The notes: generated by a model not told the origin, from the sequence alone. 64,000 nt of DNA from Methyloversatilis discipulorum (GCF_000385375.1 NZ_ARVV01000001.1:992001-1056000), one strand, 5' to 3'. Positions 15,345-25,685 are shown, counted from the first letter of the stretch. Translations and numbers: made by a program.

Positions 15345-18008
15345 ATGAGCGGAGCGGGTTTCGACTCCGTCACGCTGTCCCCCGGTCCGGACCTGTTCGG
15401 CCGGGTGGCACGCATCCTCCTCGATCGTCACGGCGACGCGCTCGCCGACTGTGACCTCATCCTGCCGTCCATTGCGCTGGCACCGGCGCTGCGCAGCGCG
15501 CTGTCAGCTGCGGCCGGCCGAGCGCTGTTCATGCCGCGCGTGCTCACGCCGCAACTGCTGGCCGCGCGCTGGCGGGGCGATGCGGCGACCGACCCCGATT
15601 CGCGGCGGCTGCTCGGGCTGGTCGCCCAGTTGCGCCGGGTAGGTTGGCTGGGGGACGCCGACCTGTGGGCGGTCGCGCGCGAACTGATGGATCTCGCCGA
15701 CACGCTGGCCGATGTGCCGGTGCCGGACGAGGCCGCGCTCGAAGGCGCATTCGCCCGGGCGCACGCACTGCACGACAGTGCGGCGCTGTCGCTCGAGGCG
15801 CGGCTTGTTCACGCGGTGTGGCTGGCTGACAGCACCGGCACCCCCGGTCATGCACGCGCGACGACGCAGGCGCTTTACCGGGCGGCCGCGGCAGCGCGCC
15901 GGCCGGTCGTGCTGCTGGCCGACACGCTCGATCCGGCGCCGGACTGGTTGACCGCGTTTGCACAGCGCGTGCAAGTACTGCACATCGGCGTGCGGCGCGC
16001 GGCGGATGAAGACGCGCTGTCGCGCGCGCTCGATGCCGCCTGGCCGGTTGCCGCCGACGATGCGCGCACGCTGTGGTCGCGCCGCGTGCCGGCGGACGCG
16101 GCGCAGCGTCTGCGTGACCGCGTGCGGCTGGTCAGTGCGCAATCGCTCGAACAGGAGGCGCAGCATGCTGCCACCTGCATTGTCCGCTGGCTGGCGGAGG
16201 GGCGCCGCCGCATCGCCCTGGTCGCCAGCGACCGCGAAGCCGCCCGCCGCACCCGTGCCCTGCTCGAACGCAGGCAGGTGCTGCTGGCCGACGAAACCGG
16301 CTGGAAGCTGTCCACCACGCGCGCCGCGGCGACGGTCGATGCCTTTCTGCAGTGCCTGGCGTCCGACGGCTATCACCGCGACCTGCTCGATCTGGTGCGC
16401 TCGCCCTATGTCGCAGGCACGATGGATGCCGACACGCACGCGCGGGCGATCGCCGAGGTCGATCACTGGGTGGTGCGGCGCAACCATGTCGACGGGCTGC
16501 AGGCCTTGCTCGCCGATGCGGCGCGCGAACTGGCCGGGCGGGCGGGCGCGGCGCTGATGGTTCCGTTCGCGCAGGCGGCGAACCTGATGCCGACCCAGGC
16601 CGCGCCCGCCGCCTTCTGGATCGAACGGCTGCTGGCCGCGCTCGATGCGCTGCAGGCGCGCACGGCCTTGCTGCAGGACGCCGCCGGCGCACAAGTGATC
16701 GCACTGCTCGAACAACTGCGTGCGGACAGCAGCGGTGTGGCGCTGGCACTGACCTTTGCCGACTGGCGCCAGTGGCTCAATGGCGAGTTCGAACGGGCGC
16801 TGTTCCGCGACACTGCGATCGACAGTCCTGTCGTGCTGACCCATCTTGCGGCGACCCGGCTGCGCGTGTTCGACGCCGTATACGTGATTGGCGCCGACGG
16901 CGAACATCTGGCGCCGCCGCAACTGCGCGGCGTGCTTGGCCACGAAGGGCTGCGGCGCGAACTGGGGCTGGCCGATACGCAGCAGGCGGCACGCCAGCTG
17001 CGCGAGGACCTCGCCGGGCTGATCCTGAACAGTGAAGAGATCGTGTTCAGCTGGCAGGCGCAGCGCAATGGCGAAGCCAATCTGCCCGGCGCCGACCTGC
17101 AACTGCTCGATCTGATGTTCGTGCGCGCCGGCCTGCCGAGTGCCGTCAGCGCCGCGCCGGCCCAGCCCGATCCCGAGCCGGCCGCGCTGCCGCGGCAGAC
17201 CAGCGCGCCGGTGCTCGAAGCCGATCGGGTGCCGCAGCGGCTCACTGCCAGCGCGATGGCCGATCTGATGGCCTGCCCCTACCGCTACTACGCGCGCCGC
17301 GTGCTCGGCCTGGGCGAGGGCGACGAGGTCGAGGAAACGATGGGCAAAGGCAGCGTGGGCGAACTGGTGCATGCGCTGCTGCACGACTTTCATGTTGCGC
17401 ACCCGCGCCTCGACAGCGAAACGCCGCAGGCGCTGGTCGATGACATGCGCGCGCGCATCGCGGTCGCCTTCGATGGCGCGATCAGTCGCAACTTCCAGGA
17501 ACACGCGTGGGCCGATCGCCTGCACGACCGCGCCGACGCCTACGTTGCCTGGGCCTGCGCGCGCGAAGCCGAGGGCTGGGTTTTCGACAGCGGCGAGCAG
17601 TCGCGGGCGCGACCGCTCGACCTGCCGGACGGCGGCACGCTGTCGCTCGAAGGCCGCATCGACCGCATCGACCGCGGTGTCGCCGGCGTGTCGCTGCTCG
17701 ACTACAAGCTGCGTAGCAGCGAAGCCGTGAAGAAGAGCGTGCAGGGCGGGGAAGATCTGCAGCTCGCTTTCTACACACTGCTCGAAGGCGACACGGTGAG
17801 CGAAGCCGCCTATCTGGCGCTCGACGAGCCGGCGCCGGTGCCGCACCCGCAGCCCGAGCCGCACGCGGCGGCCGAAGCGTTGCAGGGACTGATCGGCGCG
17901 CTGTTTCCGGCGCTGCGTGCCGGAGCCGCGCTGCCTGCGCACGGCGACGACCGCGCCTGCGCCTACTGCGAAATGCGCGGCCTGTGCCGCAAGGACTGGC
18001 GCGCATGA
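15345..18008 (+). CDS. AddB-like DNA repair nuclease (PD-(D/E)XK family)
   Basis: An 887-residue protein resembling the betaproteobacterial 'probable DNA repair protein' that pairs with an AddA-like helicase. The N-terminal 600 residues look like an inactivated helicase of the AddB type, without a clear Walker A. The C-terminal nuclease is recognisable: GSVGELVHALLHDF, then LSLEGRIDRIDRG and VSLLDYKLRSS, giving the D...D-x-K nuclease triad. Four cysteines (MACPYRYY, and CAYCEMRGLC at the C-terminus) probably ligate an Fe-S cluster, as in AddB. Its stop overlaps the start of the helicase gene (ATGA). Confidence 0.85.
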   Translation: MSGAGFDSVTLSPGPDLFGRVARILLDRHGDALADCDLILPSIALAPALRSALSAAAGRALFMPRVLTPQLLAARWRGDAATDPDSRRLLGLVAQLRRVGWLGDADLWAVARELMDLADTLADVPVPDEAALEGAFARAHALHDSAALSLEARLVHAVWLADSTGTPGHARATTQALYRAAAAARRPVVLLADTLDPAPDWLTAFAQRVQVLHIGVRRAADEDALSRALDAAWPVAADDARTLWSRRVPADAAQRLRDRVRLVSAQSLEQEAQHAATCIVRWLAEGRRRIALVASDREAARRTRALLERRQVLLADETGWKLSTTRAAATVDAFLQCLASDGYHRDLLDLVRSPYVAGTMDADTHARAIAEVDHWVVRRNHVDGLQALLADAARELAGRAGAALMVPFAQAANLMPTQAAPAAFWIERLLAALDALQARTALLQDAAGAQVIALLEQLRADSSGVALALTFADWRQWLNGEFERALFRDTAIDSPVVLTHLAATRLRVFDAVYVIGADGEHLAPPQLRGVLGHEGLRRELGLADTQQAARQLREDLAGLILNSEEIVFSWQAQRNGEANLPGADLQLLDLMFVRAGLPSAVSAAPAQPDPEPAALPRQTSAPVLEADRVPQRLTASAMADLMACPYRYYARRVLGLGEGDEVEETMGKGSVGELVHALLHDFHVAHPRLDSETPQALVDDMRARIAVAFDGAISRNFQEHAWADRLHDRADAYVAWACAREAEGWVFDSGEQSRARPLDLPDGGTLSLEGRIDRIDRGVAGVSLLDYKLRSSEAVKKSVQGGEDLQLAFYTLLEGDTVSEAAYLALDEPAPVPHPQPEPHAAAEALQGLIGALFPALRAGAALPAHGDDRACAYCEMRGLCRKDWRA

Positions 18009-21000
18009 ACGACGGCCTGCGCGCACTCGATCCATCTGCCAGCGTCGTCGTCGAGGCGTGCGCCGGCAGCGGCAAGACGTGGACGCTGGTGTCGCGGCTG
18101 ATCCGTCTGCTGCTGGCGGGCGTGGCGCCGGGCGAGATACTGGCCATCACCTACACGCGCAAGGCGGCGCGCGAGATCGACGAGCGGCTGCAGCACTGGC
18201 TGGGCGAACTGGCGGTGGCGGACGACGCCGGCGTGATCGCCTTCCTCGATCAGCGCGGGGTCGATGCGCGCAATGACGCGGCGCTGATCGAGCGTGCGCG
18301 CGGTCTGTTCGAACGCGTCGCCGGCGCCCGCCCTGGGCTGACGATCAACACCTTCCACGGCTGGTTTTCGTCGCTGCTCGGTGCCGCTCCGCTGTCGGCC
18401 GGCCTCGGCGGGCTGCAGCTTGCCGAGCGCACCGCACGCCTGCGCGACCAGGCCTGGGGCGTGCTGATGCGACGTGCCGGCAGTGCGCCGGACGGCGAAC
18501 TGGCGCAGTCGGTGCGCTGGCTGCTCGCGCAGGCCGGTCTCGCCGGCGCGCGCAGCCTCGCCGAAGCGCTGATAGAGCGGCGCGCCGAGTGGCAGGCCTG
18601 GCTGGCTGCGCACGACGGGCTCGATGGCGTGTTCGCGCATCTCGAGTCCTTCTTCGGCGCCGACCGTGAAGCACCGGTCGATGCGCTGGCACAGGACGCT
18701 ACGCTGCGCGCCGCAGCGCTGGAACTCGCAAAGCTGCTGGGGCAGGGCACGGAGGCGCAGCAGCGCAAGGCGGTCGCGCTGGAGACGGCCGCCGGCCAGC
18801 GTGACGCCCGGGCCTTCTTCGACGGTCTGTGCGCCGAACTGCTGACCCGCGCCGGTGTGCCGATCGCGTTCAAGCCGGGCAAGGCGATGGAAAAGCTCGG
18901 CGCAGCCGAGCGCACGCAGCAGTTGTTCGAGTCCTGCGCCGAGCGCCTGCTGGCCTGCCTGCACGCGCTGAGCGACCGCGCCGCCTGGGAACTGAACCGG
19001 CACGCGCTGACCGTCGCCTCGGCCATGCTCGACGCCTACGACCAGGTCAAACGCGGCGCCGGCGTGCTCGACTTCGGCGACCTCGAATGGCACGCGGCGC
19101 GCCTGCTCGGCGACGCCCAGACCGGCCCCTTCGTGCAGGCAAGGCTGGATGCGCGCTACACCCACCTGCTGCTCGACGAGTTCCAGGACACCAATCCGCT
19201 GCAGTGGCAGGTGCTGATGCACTGGCTCGACGCCTACGCGCCGGATCAGGTGCAGCCACGCGTGTTCGTGGTGGGCGACCCGAAGCAGTCGATCTACCGC
19301 TTCCGCCGCGCCGATCCGCGCATCTTTGCGCACGCGCGCACGGCTTTCGCCGAGCGCTTCGGCGCCATCGACATCCGGCGCAACGTAACGCGGCGCAGCA
19401 GCCCGGCGGTGGTCGAGGTGGTCAATGCGCTGTTCGGCGCGCTCGACGTGTTCGAAGGTTTCGCGCCACACGGCACGACGCAGCTCGGCCTGCCCGGCGC
19501 GGTCGAGGTGCTGCCGGCTTTCGGCCACGACGTCGACGCGCCGGACGAGGCGACGACGAACGATGCCGGCCTGCGCAATCCGCTCACCACGCCGCGCGTA
19601 ACGGTCGAGGACAGCAGGCGTCGTCGCGAGGCCGACGCGATGTGCGCGCGGCTGCAGGCAATGGTCGGGCGGGTCGCCGTGCGCGATGCGCACAGTGGCG
19701 CGGTGCGGCCGGCGCGCTATGGCGACATGATGATCCTGCTGCGCCGGCGCACCGGTCTCGCCGTCTATGAGGCGGCGCTGCGCGCGCACGGCATTCCGTA
19801 CTTCGGTGCCAGCCGCGGCCGCCTGCTCGACACGCTGGAGGCAGCCGATCTGCAGGCGCTGCTGGGCTTCATCGCCGCGCCGGCCGATGCGCTGGCGCTG
19901 GCGCACGTGCTGCGCAGCCCGCTGTTCGCGCTGTCCGATGCGCACCTGCTGCGCCTGACCAGCGCCGGCTCCGCACTGTGGCCCGCACTGCGCGCTGCAC
20001 GTGACGGCGACGACGCCGAACTCGCGCGTGCGGCGTCGCTGCTGAGCGACTGGCTGGCCGCCGCCGCGCAACTGCCGGTGCACGACCTGCTCGACCGCGT
20101 GTTCCACCGTGGCGAGCTGATGCAGCGCTATGCCGCCCAGGTCGATCCGATGGCCTGGCCGGGCGTGCGTGCGAATCTGGAAGCGTTCATGGAACTGGCG
20201 CTCAAGGTCGACAGCGGCCGCTTCCCCAGCATGCCGCGCTTTCTCGACGAACTTGCACGATTGCGCAACGAGGACGACGAAGCGCCGGACGAGGGGCTCA
20301 TCCTCGGTGAGGATCCGGCACGCGGCCGCGTGCGCGTGCTTACGGTCCATGCGGCGAAAGGGCTGGAGGCGCCCATCGTCTGGCTGGCCGACGCCATCGC
20401 GAAGCCGCGAGCCGACAGCGGCGCGCGCGTGCTGCTGGCCTGGCCGCCGGGTGCGCCGGCGCCCGAACACCTGTCGCTGCTGCAGCGCAAGGAGAACCAG
20501 GGGCAGGCGCGCGCCCGTTTCATCGAGGCCGAAGCCCGCGCTGCGGCACGCGAGGACGCCAATCTGCTCTACGTCGCGGTCACCCGGGCGCGGCAGTTCC
20601 TGTTCGCCAGCGGCGTCAGCCCGGCGCGGGGCGTGGCCGAGGACAGCTGGCTGGCGCGTTTGCAGACGGCCCTGCGTGGCTGCCCGTCGGTACAGACCAC
20701 CGACGACGGTGCACTGCGACTGAGTTCAGGCGCCGCCGATGCGTGCCCCGACATCGATACGGTTGCCGCGGCGCCGATGGCTGCCGAAGCTCCGCCATTG
20801 ACACCGGTGGGCGAGCGTCGCGTCGTGGTGCCGATGAACGACGCACAGATCTGGGGTACCGGCCTGCACGCCTGGCTGGAAGCGCTGGCCTGCGGCGAGC
20901 CGCCGCCGCCGCGCCCGCCGGCGCTCGATGCGACGCGCTGGAGCGAACTTGAACGCCTTGCGCGCGCCATGACCGGCAGCGCTTCGCTGCGCCGTTTCTT

Positions 21001-21262
21001 CGATCCGGCGCTGCATCGCTGGGCGGCCAGCGAAGTGGAATTCGTGCTGCCCGACGGCAGCCTCGGCCGCATCGACCGCCTGGTCGAGTTCGACGACGAG
21101 ATCTGGATACTGGATTACAAGAGCGGGGAGGGCGCGGGATTCGCCGGGGAGTATGCCGAACAGCTGAAGCGCTACGCCGAGTCGGTACGCCTGATCCGCC
21201 CCGGAAAGACGCCATGTGCGGCGTTGCTGCGTCCGGACGGGCGTCTGGATCGCCTTTTCTGA
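18005..21262 (+). CDS. AddA/RecB-like UvrD-family helicase-nuclease
   Basis: A 1085-residue superfamily 1 helicase with a fused nuclease. Walker A is ACAGSGKTWTL (about residues 19-29), motif Ia TYTRKAAREI, motif II LLLDEFQDTNPLQW, motif III VVGDPKQSIYRFRRADP, motif V VHAAKGLEAPIVWL and motif VI LLYVAVTRARQ. The C-terminal RecB-like nuclease has GSLGRIDRLVEF and WILDYKSGEG. With the upstream gene it should process double-strand DNA ends for recombination, like AddAB or RecBCD. The start at 18005 is chosen by the ATGA overlap; an upstream in-frame start at 17984 would overlap more. Confidence 0.9.
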   Translation: MNDGLRALDPSASVVVEACAGSGKTWTLVSRLIRLLLAGVAPGEILAITYTRKAAREIDERLQHWLGELAVADDAGVIAFLDQRGVDARNDAALIERARGLFERVAGARPGLTINTFHGWFSSLLGAAPLSAGLGGLQLAERTARLRDQAWGVLMRRAGSAPDGELAQSVRWLLAQAGLAGARSLAEALIERRAEWQAWLAAHDGLDGVFAHLESFFGADREAPVDALAQDATLRAAALELAKLLGQGTEAQQRKAVALETAAGQRDARAFFDGLCAELLTRAGVPIAFKPGKAMEKLGAAERTQQLFESCAERLLACLHALSDRAAWELNRHALTVASAMLDAYDQVKRGAGVLDFGDLEWHAARLLGDAQTGPFVQARLDARYTHLLLDEFQDTNPLQWQVLMHWLDAYAPDQVQPRVFVVGDPKQSIYRFRRADPRIFAHARTAFAERFGAIDIRRNVTRRSSPAVVEVVNALFGALDVFEGFAPHGTTQLGLPGAVEVLPAFGHDVDAPDEATTNDAGLRNPLTTPRVTVEDSRRRREADAMCARLQAMVGRVAVRDAHSGAVRPARYGDMMILLRRRTGLAVYEAALRAHGIPYFGASRGRLLDTLEAADLQALLGFIAAPADALALAHVLRSPLFALSDAHLLRLTSAGSALWPALRAARDGDDAELARAASLLSDWLAAAAQLPVHDLLDRVFHRGELMQRYAAQVDPMAWPGVRANLEAFMELALKVDSGRFPSMPRFLDELARLRNEDDEAPDEGLILGEDPARGRVRVLTVHAAKGLEAPIVWLADAIAKPRADSGARVLLAWPPGAPAPEHLSLLQRKENQGQARARFIEAEARAAAREDANLLYVAVTRARQFLFASGVSPARGVAEDSWLARLQTALRGCPSVQTTDDGALRLSSGAADACPDIDTVAAAPMAAEAPPLTPVGERRVVVPMNDAQIWGTGLHAWLEALACGEPPPPRPPALDATRWSELERLARAMTGSASLRRFFDPALHRWAASEVEFVLPDGSLGRIDRLVEFDDEIWILDYKSGEGAGFAGEYAEQLKRYAESVRLIRPGKTPCAALLRPDGRLDRLF

Positions 21263-21363
21263 ACGCCGGCGCTTTGCGGCGCCGACGCTTTTGACTACCA
21301 TCGACGCATGGTCATCCGCAGCGCGCACCCCGTGCCCGCGCGGCGAGGAGGAGAGTGGCAACC

Positions 21364-21813
21364 ATGCAAGTACATGAAATCCTGCGCATCAAGGGCACCG
21401 TGCTCTACACGGTGGCACCGCAACAGACGCTGGGCAACGCAGTCGTCACGATGACCGACCTCGACGTCGGTTCGCTGGTGGTGATGGAGCATGGCCGCAT
21501 GGTTGGCATGCTCACCTTCCGCGAAGTGCTGCGCTCGGTGCGGGCGTCCGGCGGCGACTGGCAGTCGCTGACCGTATCCGCCGTCATGCATCGCGATCCG
21601 GCGACCGCCCACCCGGACATGGAAGTCGACGAACTGCGCCGACTGATGCTCGAGAACCGCTGCCGCTATCTGCCCATCATGGAAGGCGATACGCTGATGG
21701 GCGTGCTGTCCTTCCACGACGTCGCGCGCGCGATGCTGGAGGAGCAGAGTTTCGAGAACCGCATGTTGAAGAGCTATATTCGCGACTGGCCGATGGAAGA
21801 CATGTCGGGTTGA
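21364..21813 (+). CDS. CBS-domain pair protein
   Basis: A 149-residue stand-alone CBS-pair protein. First CBS about residues 8-60 (VGMLTFREVLRSV), second about 72-130 (RYLPIMEGDTLMGVLSFHDV). Such proteins bind adenosine nucleotides and modulate partner enzymes or channels; no effector domain is attached. ATG at 21364 is preferred, with GAGGAGGAGA upstream; GTG at 21355 would add three residues but leaves only three bases to the SD core. It sits 73 bp before the acyl-CoA ligase gene, but no functional link is evident. Confidence 0.88.
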   Translation: MQVHEILRIKGTVLYTVAPQQTLGNAVVTMTDLDVGSLVVMEHGRMVGMLTFREVLRSVRASGGDWQSLTVSAVMHRDPATAHPDMEVDELRRLMLENRCRYLPIMEGDTLMGVLSFHDVARAMLEEQSFENRMLKSYIRDWPMEDMSG

Positions 21814-21886
21814 TGCCCGGCCGCACGATCATGCAGCACGCTGCCGCGTTCGCACGGCAGCGGCACGATGACGCGAGGAGGCGGTA

Positions 21887-23566
21887 ATGGAGAAGGTGTG
21901 GCTCAAAAGCTACCCCAAGGGTGTTCCGGCCGAGATCGATCCGTCGGAGTTCATGTCGGTCGGCGAGGTGTTCGAGCGCAGCTGCCGCGAGTTCGCGGAG
22001 CGCGATGCCTATGTCTGCATGGGCAAGGCAATCACCTACGCGGAACTTGACCGCCTGAGCGCCGCCTTCGCGGCCTATCTGCAGTCGGTGCTCGGTCTCG
22101 CGCCGGGGTCGCGCGTCGCGATCATGATGCCCAATGTGCTGCAGTATCCGGCGGCGATGTTCGGCGCGCTGCGCGCCGGCTACACGGTGGTGAACTGCAA
22201 CCCGCTGTATACGCCGCGCGAGCTCGAACACCAGCTCAACGACAGCGGTGCGGAAGTCATCGTCGTGCTGGAGAACTTCGCCTCGACGCTGCAGCGCGTG
22301 ATCGACCGCACTTCGGTGCGTCACGTCGTCGTCACCGCGCTGGGCGACTTGCTGCCGGCGCCCAAGGGCTGGATCGTCAATCTGGTCGTGCGCCACGTGA
22401 AGAAGATGGTGCCGTCCTTCGACCTGCCGTCGGCGGTCCGCTTCAACGAGGCGATCAAGCTGGGGCTGGGGCACACGCTGAATCCGGTCAATGTCGTGCA
22501 CGAAGACATCGCCTTCCTGCAGTACACGGGCGGCACGACCGGGGTGGCCAAGGGCGCCATGCTCACCCATCGCAATATCGTGTCCAACATGATGCAGGCC
22601 GACGCCTGGATTCGGCCTTTCATGAGCGGACCGCAGATCGTCATCACGGCCTTGCCGCTGTATCACATCTTTGCGCTGACCGCGAATTGCCTCGTATTTC
22701 TGAAGCTGGGTGCAACCAACATACTGATCACCAATCCACGTGACATTCCCGGCTTCGTCAAGGAACTTCAGAAATACCGTTTCACCGTCATTACCGGTGT
22801 CAATACACTGTTCAATGCGCTGCTGAACAATCCGGATTTTGCCAAGCTCGATTTTTCCGGGTTGCGCGTATCGCTGGGCGGCGGCATGGCGGTTCAGCGG
22901 GCGGTCGCCGAACGCTGGAAGAAAATCACCGGTCAGCCGCTGATCGAGGCCTACGGCCTGACCGAAACCTCGCCGGCGGTGTGCATCAATCCGCCGGATC
23001 AGAAGGAATTCAACGGCGCGATCGGGTTGCCTGTTCCGTCTACTGAAATATCGATACGTGACGACGAGGGGCGGGAAGTGCCGCCGGGCGAAACCGGCGA
23101 ATTGTGCGTGCGCGGCCCGCAGGTGATGAAGGGGTACTACCGTCGTCCGGCGGAAACCGCCCAGGTAATGACGGCCGATGGATTCCTGCGTACCGGTGAT
23201 GTCGCCACGGTCGATGAGGCCGGCTTCGTGCGTATCGTCGACCGCAAGAAGGACATGATTCTGGTGTCCGGCTTCAACGTCTATCCGAACGAGGTCGAGG
23301 ACGTCGTCGCCGCCTGCGCCGGCGTGCTCGAGTGCTGTGCGATCGGGCTGCCGGACGAGCATTCGGGCGAGGTGGTGAAGGTGTTCGTCGTCAGCAGGGA
23401 CGCGACCTTGACCGCCGATGCCGTGATAGCCCACTGCCGGACCCAGCTCACCGCATACAAGATTCCGCGCCACGTTGAATTCCGCAGCGAACTGCCGAAG
23501 ACGAATGTCGGAAAGATATTGCGCAGGGCGCTCAAGGAAGAGGCCGCGGCTGCGCGGAAACAGTGA
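21887..23566 (+). CDS. fadD: long-chain fatty acid--CoA ligase FadD
   Basis: A 559-residue AMP-forming acyl-CoA synthetase that activates fatty acids for beta-oxidation or lipid synthesis. The P-loop-like motif [16 protein letters not shown], the adenylate motif [10 protein letters not shown] and the hinge/signature [20 protein letters not shown] and [17 protein letters not shown] are present, as is the C-terminal catalytic lysine region ([11 protein letters not shown]). The begin [14 protein letters not shown] and the length match FadD. GAGGAGGCGG precedes the ATG. Confidence 0.95.
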   Translation: MEKVWLKSYPKGVPAEIDPSEFMSVGEVFERSCREFAERDAYVCMGKAITYAELDRLSAAFAAYLQSVLGLAPGSRVAIMMPNVLQYPAAMFGALRAGYTVVNCNPLYTPRELEHQLNDSGAEVIVVLENFASTLQRVIDRTSVRHVVVTALGDLLPAPKGWIVNLVVRHVKKMVPSFDLPSAVRFNEAIKLGLGHTLNPVNVVHEDIAFLQYTGGTTGVAKGAMLTHRNIVSNMMQADAWIRPFMSGPQIVITALPLYHIFALTANCLVFLKLGATNILITNPRDIPGFVKELQKYRFTVITGVNTLFNALLNNPDFAKLDFSGLRVSLGGGMAVQRAVAERWKKITGQPLIEAYGLTETSPAVCINPPDQKEFNGAIGLPVPSTEISIRDDEGREVPPGETGELCVRGPQVMKGYYRRPAETAQVMTADGFLRTGDVATVDEAGFVRIVDRKKDMILVSGFNVYPNEVEDVVAACAGVLECCAIGLPDEHSGEVVKVFVVSRDATLTADAVIAHCRTQLTAYKIPRHVEFRSELPKTNVGKILRRALKEEAAAARKQ

Positions 23567-23570
23567 ATGA

Positions 23571-23594
23571 AAAAGGCACCTTGCGGTGCCTTTT
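23571..23594. terminator. bidirectional terminator between fadD and the H-NS-like gene
   Basis: A perfect 10-bp stem AAAAGGCACC / GGTGCCTTTT with a TTGC loop and six T residues in total on the plus side. It lies between convergent genes. Confidence 0.9.
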
Positions 23595-23615
23595 TTGTGC
23601 GCGACTGAATTGAAG

Positions 23616-23948
23616 TCAGGACACGCGAGCGGCCGAAAGTTCGTCGGCGCTCATCGCTGCGAGCCAACCCGGCTTACGGCCGGCAGCACCGATTTCCTTG
23701 ATTTCGCCGGTGGCCGGATTGCGATATTTGCCGGGAGCGATCTTTACCTTGGCTGCTGCAGCCGGGCGACCCGAGCGACGTGCTGCACCGCCAGCAAGGC
23801 CAACATCGGAGGCCGACAGATTGTATTTCTTGATCTTGGCACGCACGTCCGAAATGACTGCTTCGAGCTCCGCTCGGCGCACTGCTTCTGCCTGCTGCTG
23901 CAGTTCCGCGATTTTTGCCATCAATTCGTCGTAGCTCTGACCGGACAT
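23616..23948 (-). CDS. H-NS family nucleoid protein with an unusual C-terminal motif
   Basis: A 110-residue protein. An N-terminal coiled-coil (YDELMAKIAELQQQAEAVR and on) is followed by a basic linker (RRSGRPAAAAKVK) and a C-terminal H-NS domain. The domain has KYRNPATGE and then GAAGRKPGWLAAM instead of the common TWSGRGRxPxW core. It should bind AT-rich DNA and act as a silencer or architectural protein. The start at 23948 is chosen because the protein then begins MSGQSYDELM, with GGAGACAA as a weak RBS; the frame remains open upstream without family similarity. It is divergent from the cbb3 operon with 294 bp between. Confidence 0.88.
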   Translation of the reverse strand: MSGQSYDELMAKIAELQQQAEAVRRAELEAVISDVRAKIKKYNLSASDVGLAGGAARRSGRPAAAAKVKIAPGKYRNPATGEIKEIGAAGRKPGWLAAMSADELSAARVS

Positions 23949-24007
23949 TGCGTTGTCTCCATGGGTTGAGGAAATCGAATGATAAGCGCGGAATTTCATT
24001 CCGTAAA

Positions 24008-24043
24008 TTGATTTGATCGAAGTTCTTTTCTTGATTCGATCAG
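24008..24043. repeat. direct repeat in the H-NS-like gene promoter region
   Basis: TTGATTTGATC (24008-24018) and TTGATTCGATC (24031-24041) match at 10 of 11 bases with starts 23 bp apart. Each contains a GAT-N3-ATC dyad. Location 60-95 bp upstream of the H-NS-like start fits an operator; spacing N3 excludes a normal FNR box (N4). Confidence 0.45.
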
Positions 24044-24129
24044 CGTCGAATATCATTTTCCGTGGGAAAAATGCGGCAGGCATCGGTGCGCACGCCGCGA
24101 CGGTGAAACAGCGTGAAACGATAGAGCGC

Positions 24130-24171
24130 TTGACGTGGGTCAAGACCCGCAAGCGGGCGAGCACATACCCT
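24130..24171 (+). promoter_or_regulatory. FNR-type promoter of the ccoNOQPGH operon
   Basis: TTGAC-GTGG-GTCAA at 24130-24143 is a symmetric FNR/Anr-type box (8/10 to TTGAT-N4-ATCAA). A -10 element TACCCT lies at 24166-24171. The box centre to -10 distance is 29.5 bp, placing the box near -41.5 of a start around 24178, a class II activator position. Low-oxygen activation of ccoN is inferred; an FNR gene is present at 41609. Confidence 0.8.
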
Positions 24172-24242
24172 TCGGGCCGGATCATGCGTGCGTGCGCCCA
24201 TGCGGGCGTAGCGGTGCAATTTCAATGTGGGAGCAGGCAAAA

Positions 24243-25685
24243 ATGAAAACAGAAGCAATGGGGTCCGTTCACGGCACCTACGACTACCGGGTGGTGCGGC
24301 AGTTCGCACTGATGACGGTGGTGTGGGGCATCGTGGGCATGCTGGTCGGCGTGGTCATTGCCGCCCAGCTGGTCTGGCCGCAACTTAATGTCGGCGAGTG
24401 GTTCCACTTCGGCCGACTGCGGCCGCTACACACCAACGCGGTCATCTTTGCCTTCGGCGGCTGTGCGCTGATGGCGACTTCGTTCTTCGTCGTGCAGCGC
24501 ACTTGTCACACACGGCTGTTCGCACCGTGGCTGGCCGAGTTCGTGTTCTGGGGCTGGCAACTGGTGATCGTGCTGGCCGCGGTCACGCTGCCGCTGGGCT
24601 ACACCTCGGGCAAGGAGTACGCCGAGCTCGAGTGGCCGATCGACGTGCTGATCACGCTGGTCTGGGTGGCTTACGCGGTCGTGTTCTTCGGCACCATCGC
24701 CAAGCGCCGCACCTCGCACATCTATGTCGCGAACTGGTTCTACGGCGCCTTCATCCTGACCGTCGCGGTACTGCACCTGGTCAATAGCGCGGCCATCCCG
24801 GCCGGCTTCTGGAAGTCCTACTCGGCCTACGCCGGCGTGCAGGACGCCATGGTGCAGTGGTGGTACGGCCACAACGCGGTCGGCTTCTTCCTGACCGCTG
24901 GCTTCCTCGGCATGATGTATTACTTCGTGCCCAAGCAGGCCGAGCGTCCGGTCTATTCCTACCGCCTGTCGGTGGTGCACTTCTGGGCACTCATCTTCAC
25001 CTACATGTGGGCGGGCCCGCACCACCTGCACTACACCGCGCTGCCGGACTGGACTCAGTCGCTGGGCATGGTGTTCTCGCTCATCCTGCTCGCACCGAGC
25101 TGGGGCGGCATGATCAACGGCATCATGACGCTGTCGGGCGCCTGGCACAAACTGCGCACCGATCCGATCCTGAAGTTCCTGATCACCTCGCTGTCCTTCT
25201 ACGGCATGTCGACCTTCGAAGGTCCGATGATGTCGATCAAGACGGTCAACGCGCTGTCGCACTACACCGACTGGACCGTCGGTCACGTGCATTCGGGCGC
25301 GCTGGGCTGGGTGGCGATGATCTCCATCGGCTCGATCTACTACCTGATCCCGCGCCTGTTCGGCCAGGAGAAGATGTACTCGATACCGGCCATCAGCATC
25401 CACTTCTGGATGTCCACCCTCGGCGTCGTGCTCTACATCGCCTCGATGTGGATCGCCGGCGTGATGCAGGGCCTGATGTGGCGCGCCATCAACGACGACG
25501 GCACGCTCACCTACACCTTCGTCGAAAGCGTCAAGGCCAGCTATCCGTTCTGGTTCATCCGCTTCCTCGGCGGCGCGCTCTTCCTGTCCGGCATGTTCGT
25601 CATGGCCTGGAACGTGTGGAAGACCATCGCCGGCCAGAAGCCGTACAACGCACCGGTGGTGGCGCCTGCTGCCGCGCACGCCTGA
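24243..25685 (+). CDS. ccoN: cbb3-type cytochrome c oxidase subunit I CcoN
   Basis: A 480-residue haem-copper oxidase subunit with about 12 membrane segments. It carries the low-spin haem b and the b3-CuB site where O2 is reduced. Conserved features include [16 protein letters not shown], the CuB-region [16 protein letters not shown] and the haem-ligand region [20 protein letters not shown] 24243 is chosen with GGAG about 10 bases upstream; a further ATG at 24225 has no RBS. First gene of ccoNOQPGH under the FNR-type promoter at 24130. Confidence 0.97.
   Translation: MKTEAMGSVHGTYDYRVVRQFALMTVVWGIVGMLVGVVIAAQLVWPQLNVGEWFHFGRLRPLHTNAVIFAFGGCALMATSFFVVQRTCHTRLFAPWLAEFVFWGWQLVIVLAAVTLPLGYTSGKEYAELEWPIDVLITLVWVAYAVVFFGTIAKRRTSHIYVANWFYGAFILTVAVLHLVNSAAIPAGFWKSYSAYAGVQDAMVQWWYGHNAVGFFLTAGFLGMMYYFVPKQAERPVYSYRLSVVHFWALIFTYMWAGPHHLHYTALPDWTQSLGMVFSLILLAPSWGGMINGIMTLSGAWHKLRTDPILKFLITSLSFYGMSTFEGPMMSIKTVNALSHYTDWTVGHVHSGALGWVAMISIGSIYYLIPRLFGQEKMYSIPAISIHFWMSTLGVVLYIASMWIAGVMQGLMWRAINDDGTLTYTFVESVKASYPFWFIRFLGGALFLSGMFVMAWNVWKTIAGQKPYNAPVVAPAAAHA

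Noticed and set aside
15504..20470. Long minus-strand open frames opposite the AddAB-like pair
   Set aside because: Compositional shadows of well-supported genes; no RBS, no recognisable domains.
21291..21304. FNR-like TTGAC-TACC-ATCGA before the CBS gene
   Set aside because: Only 8/10 and the 29.5-bp offset contains no -10-like hexamer (ACCCCG).
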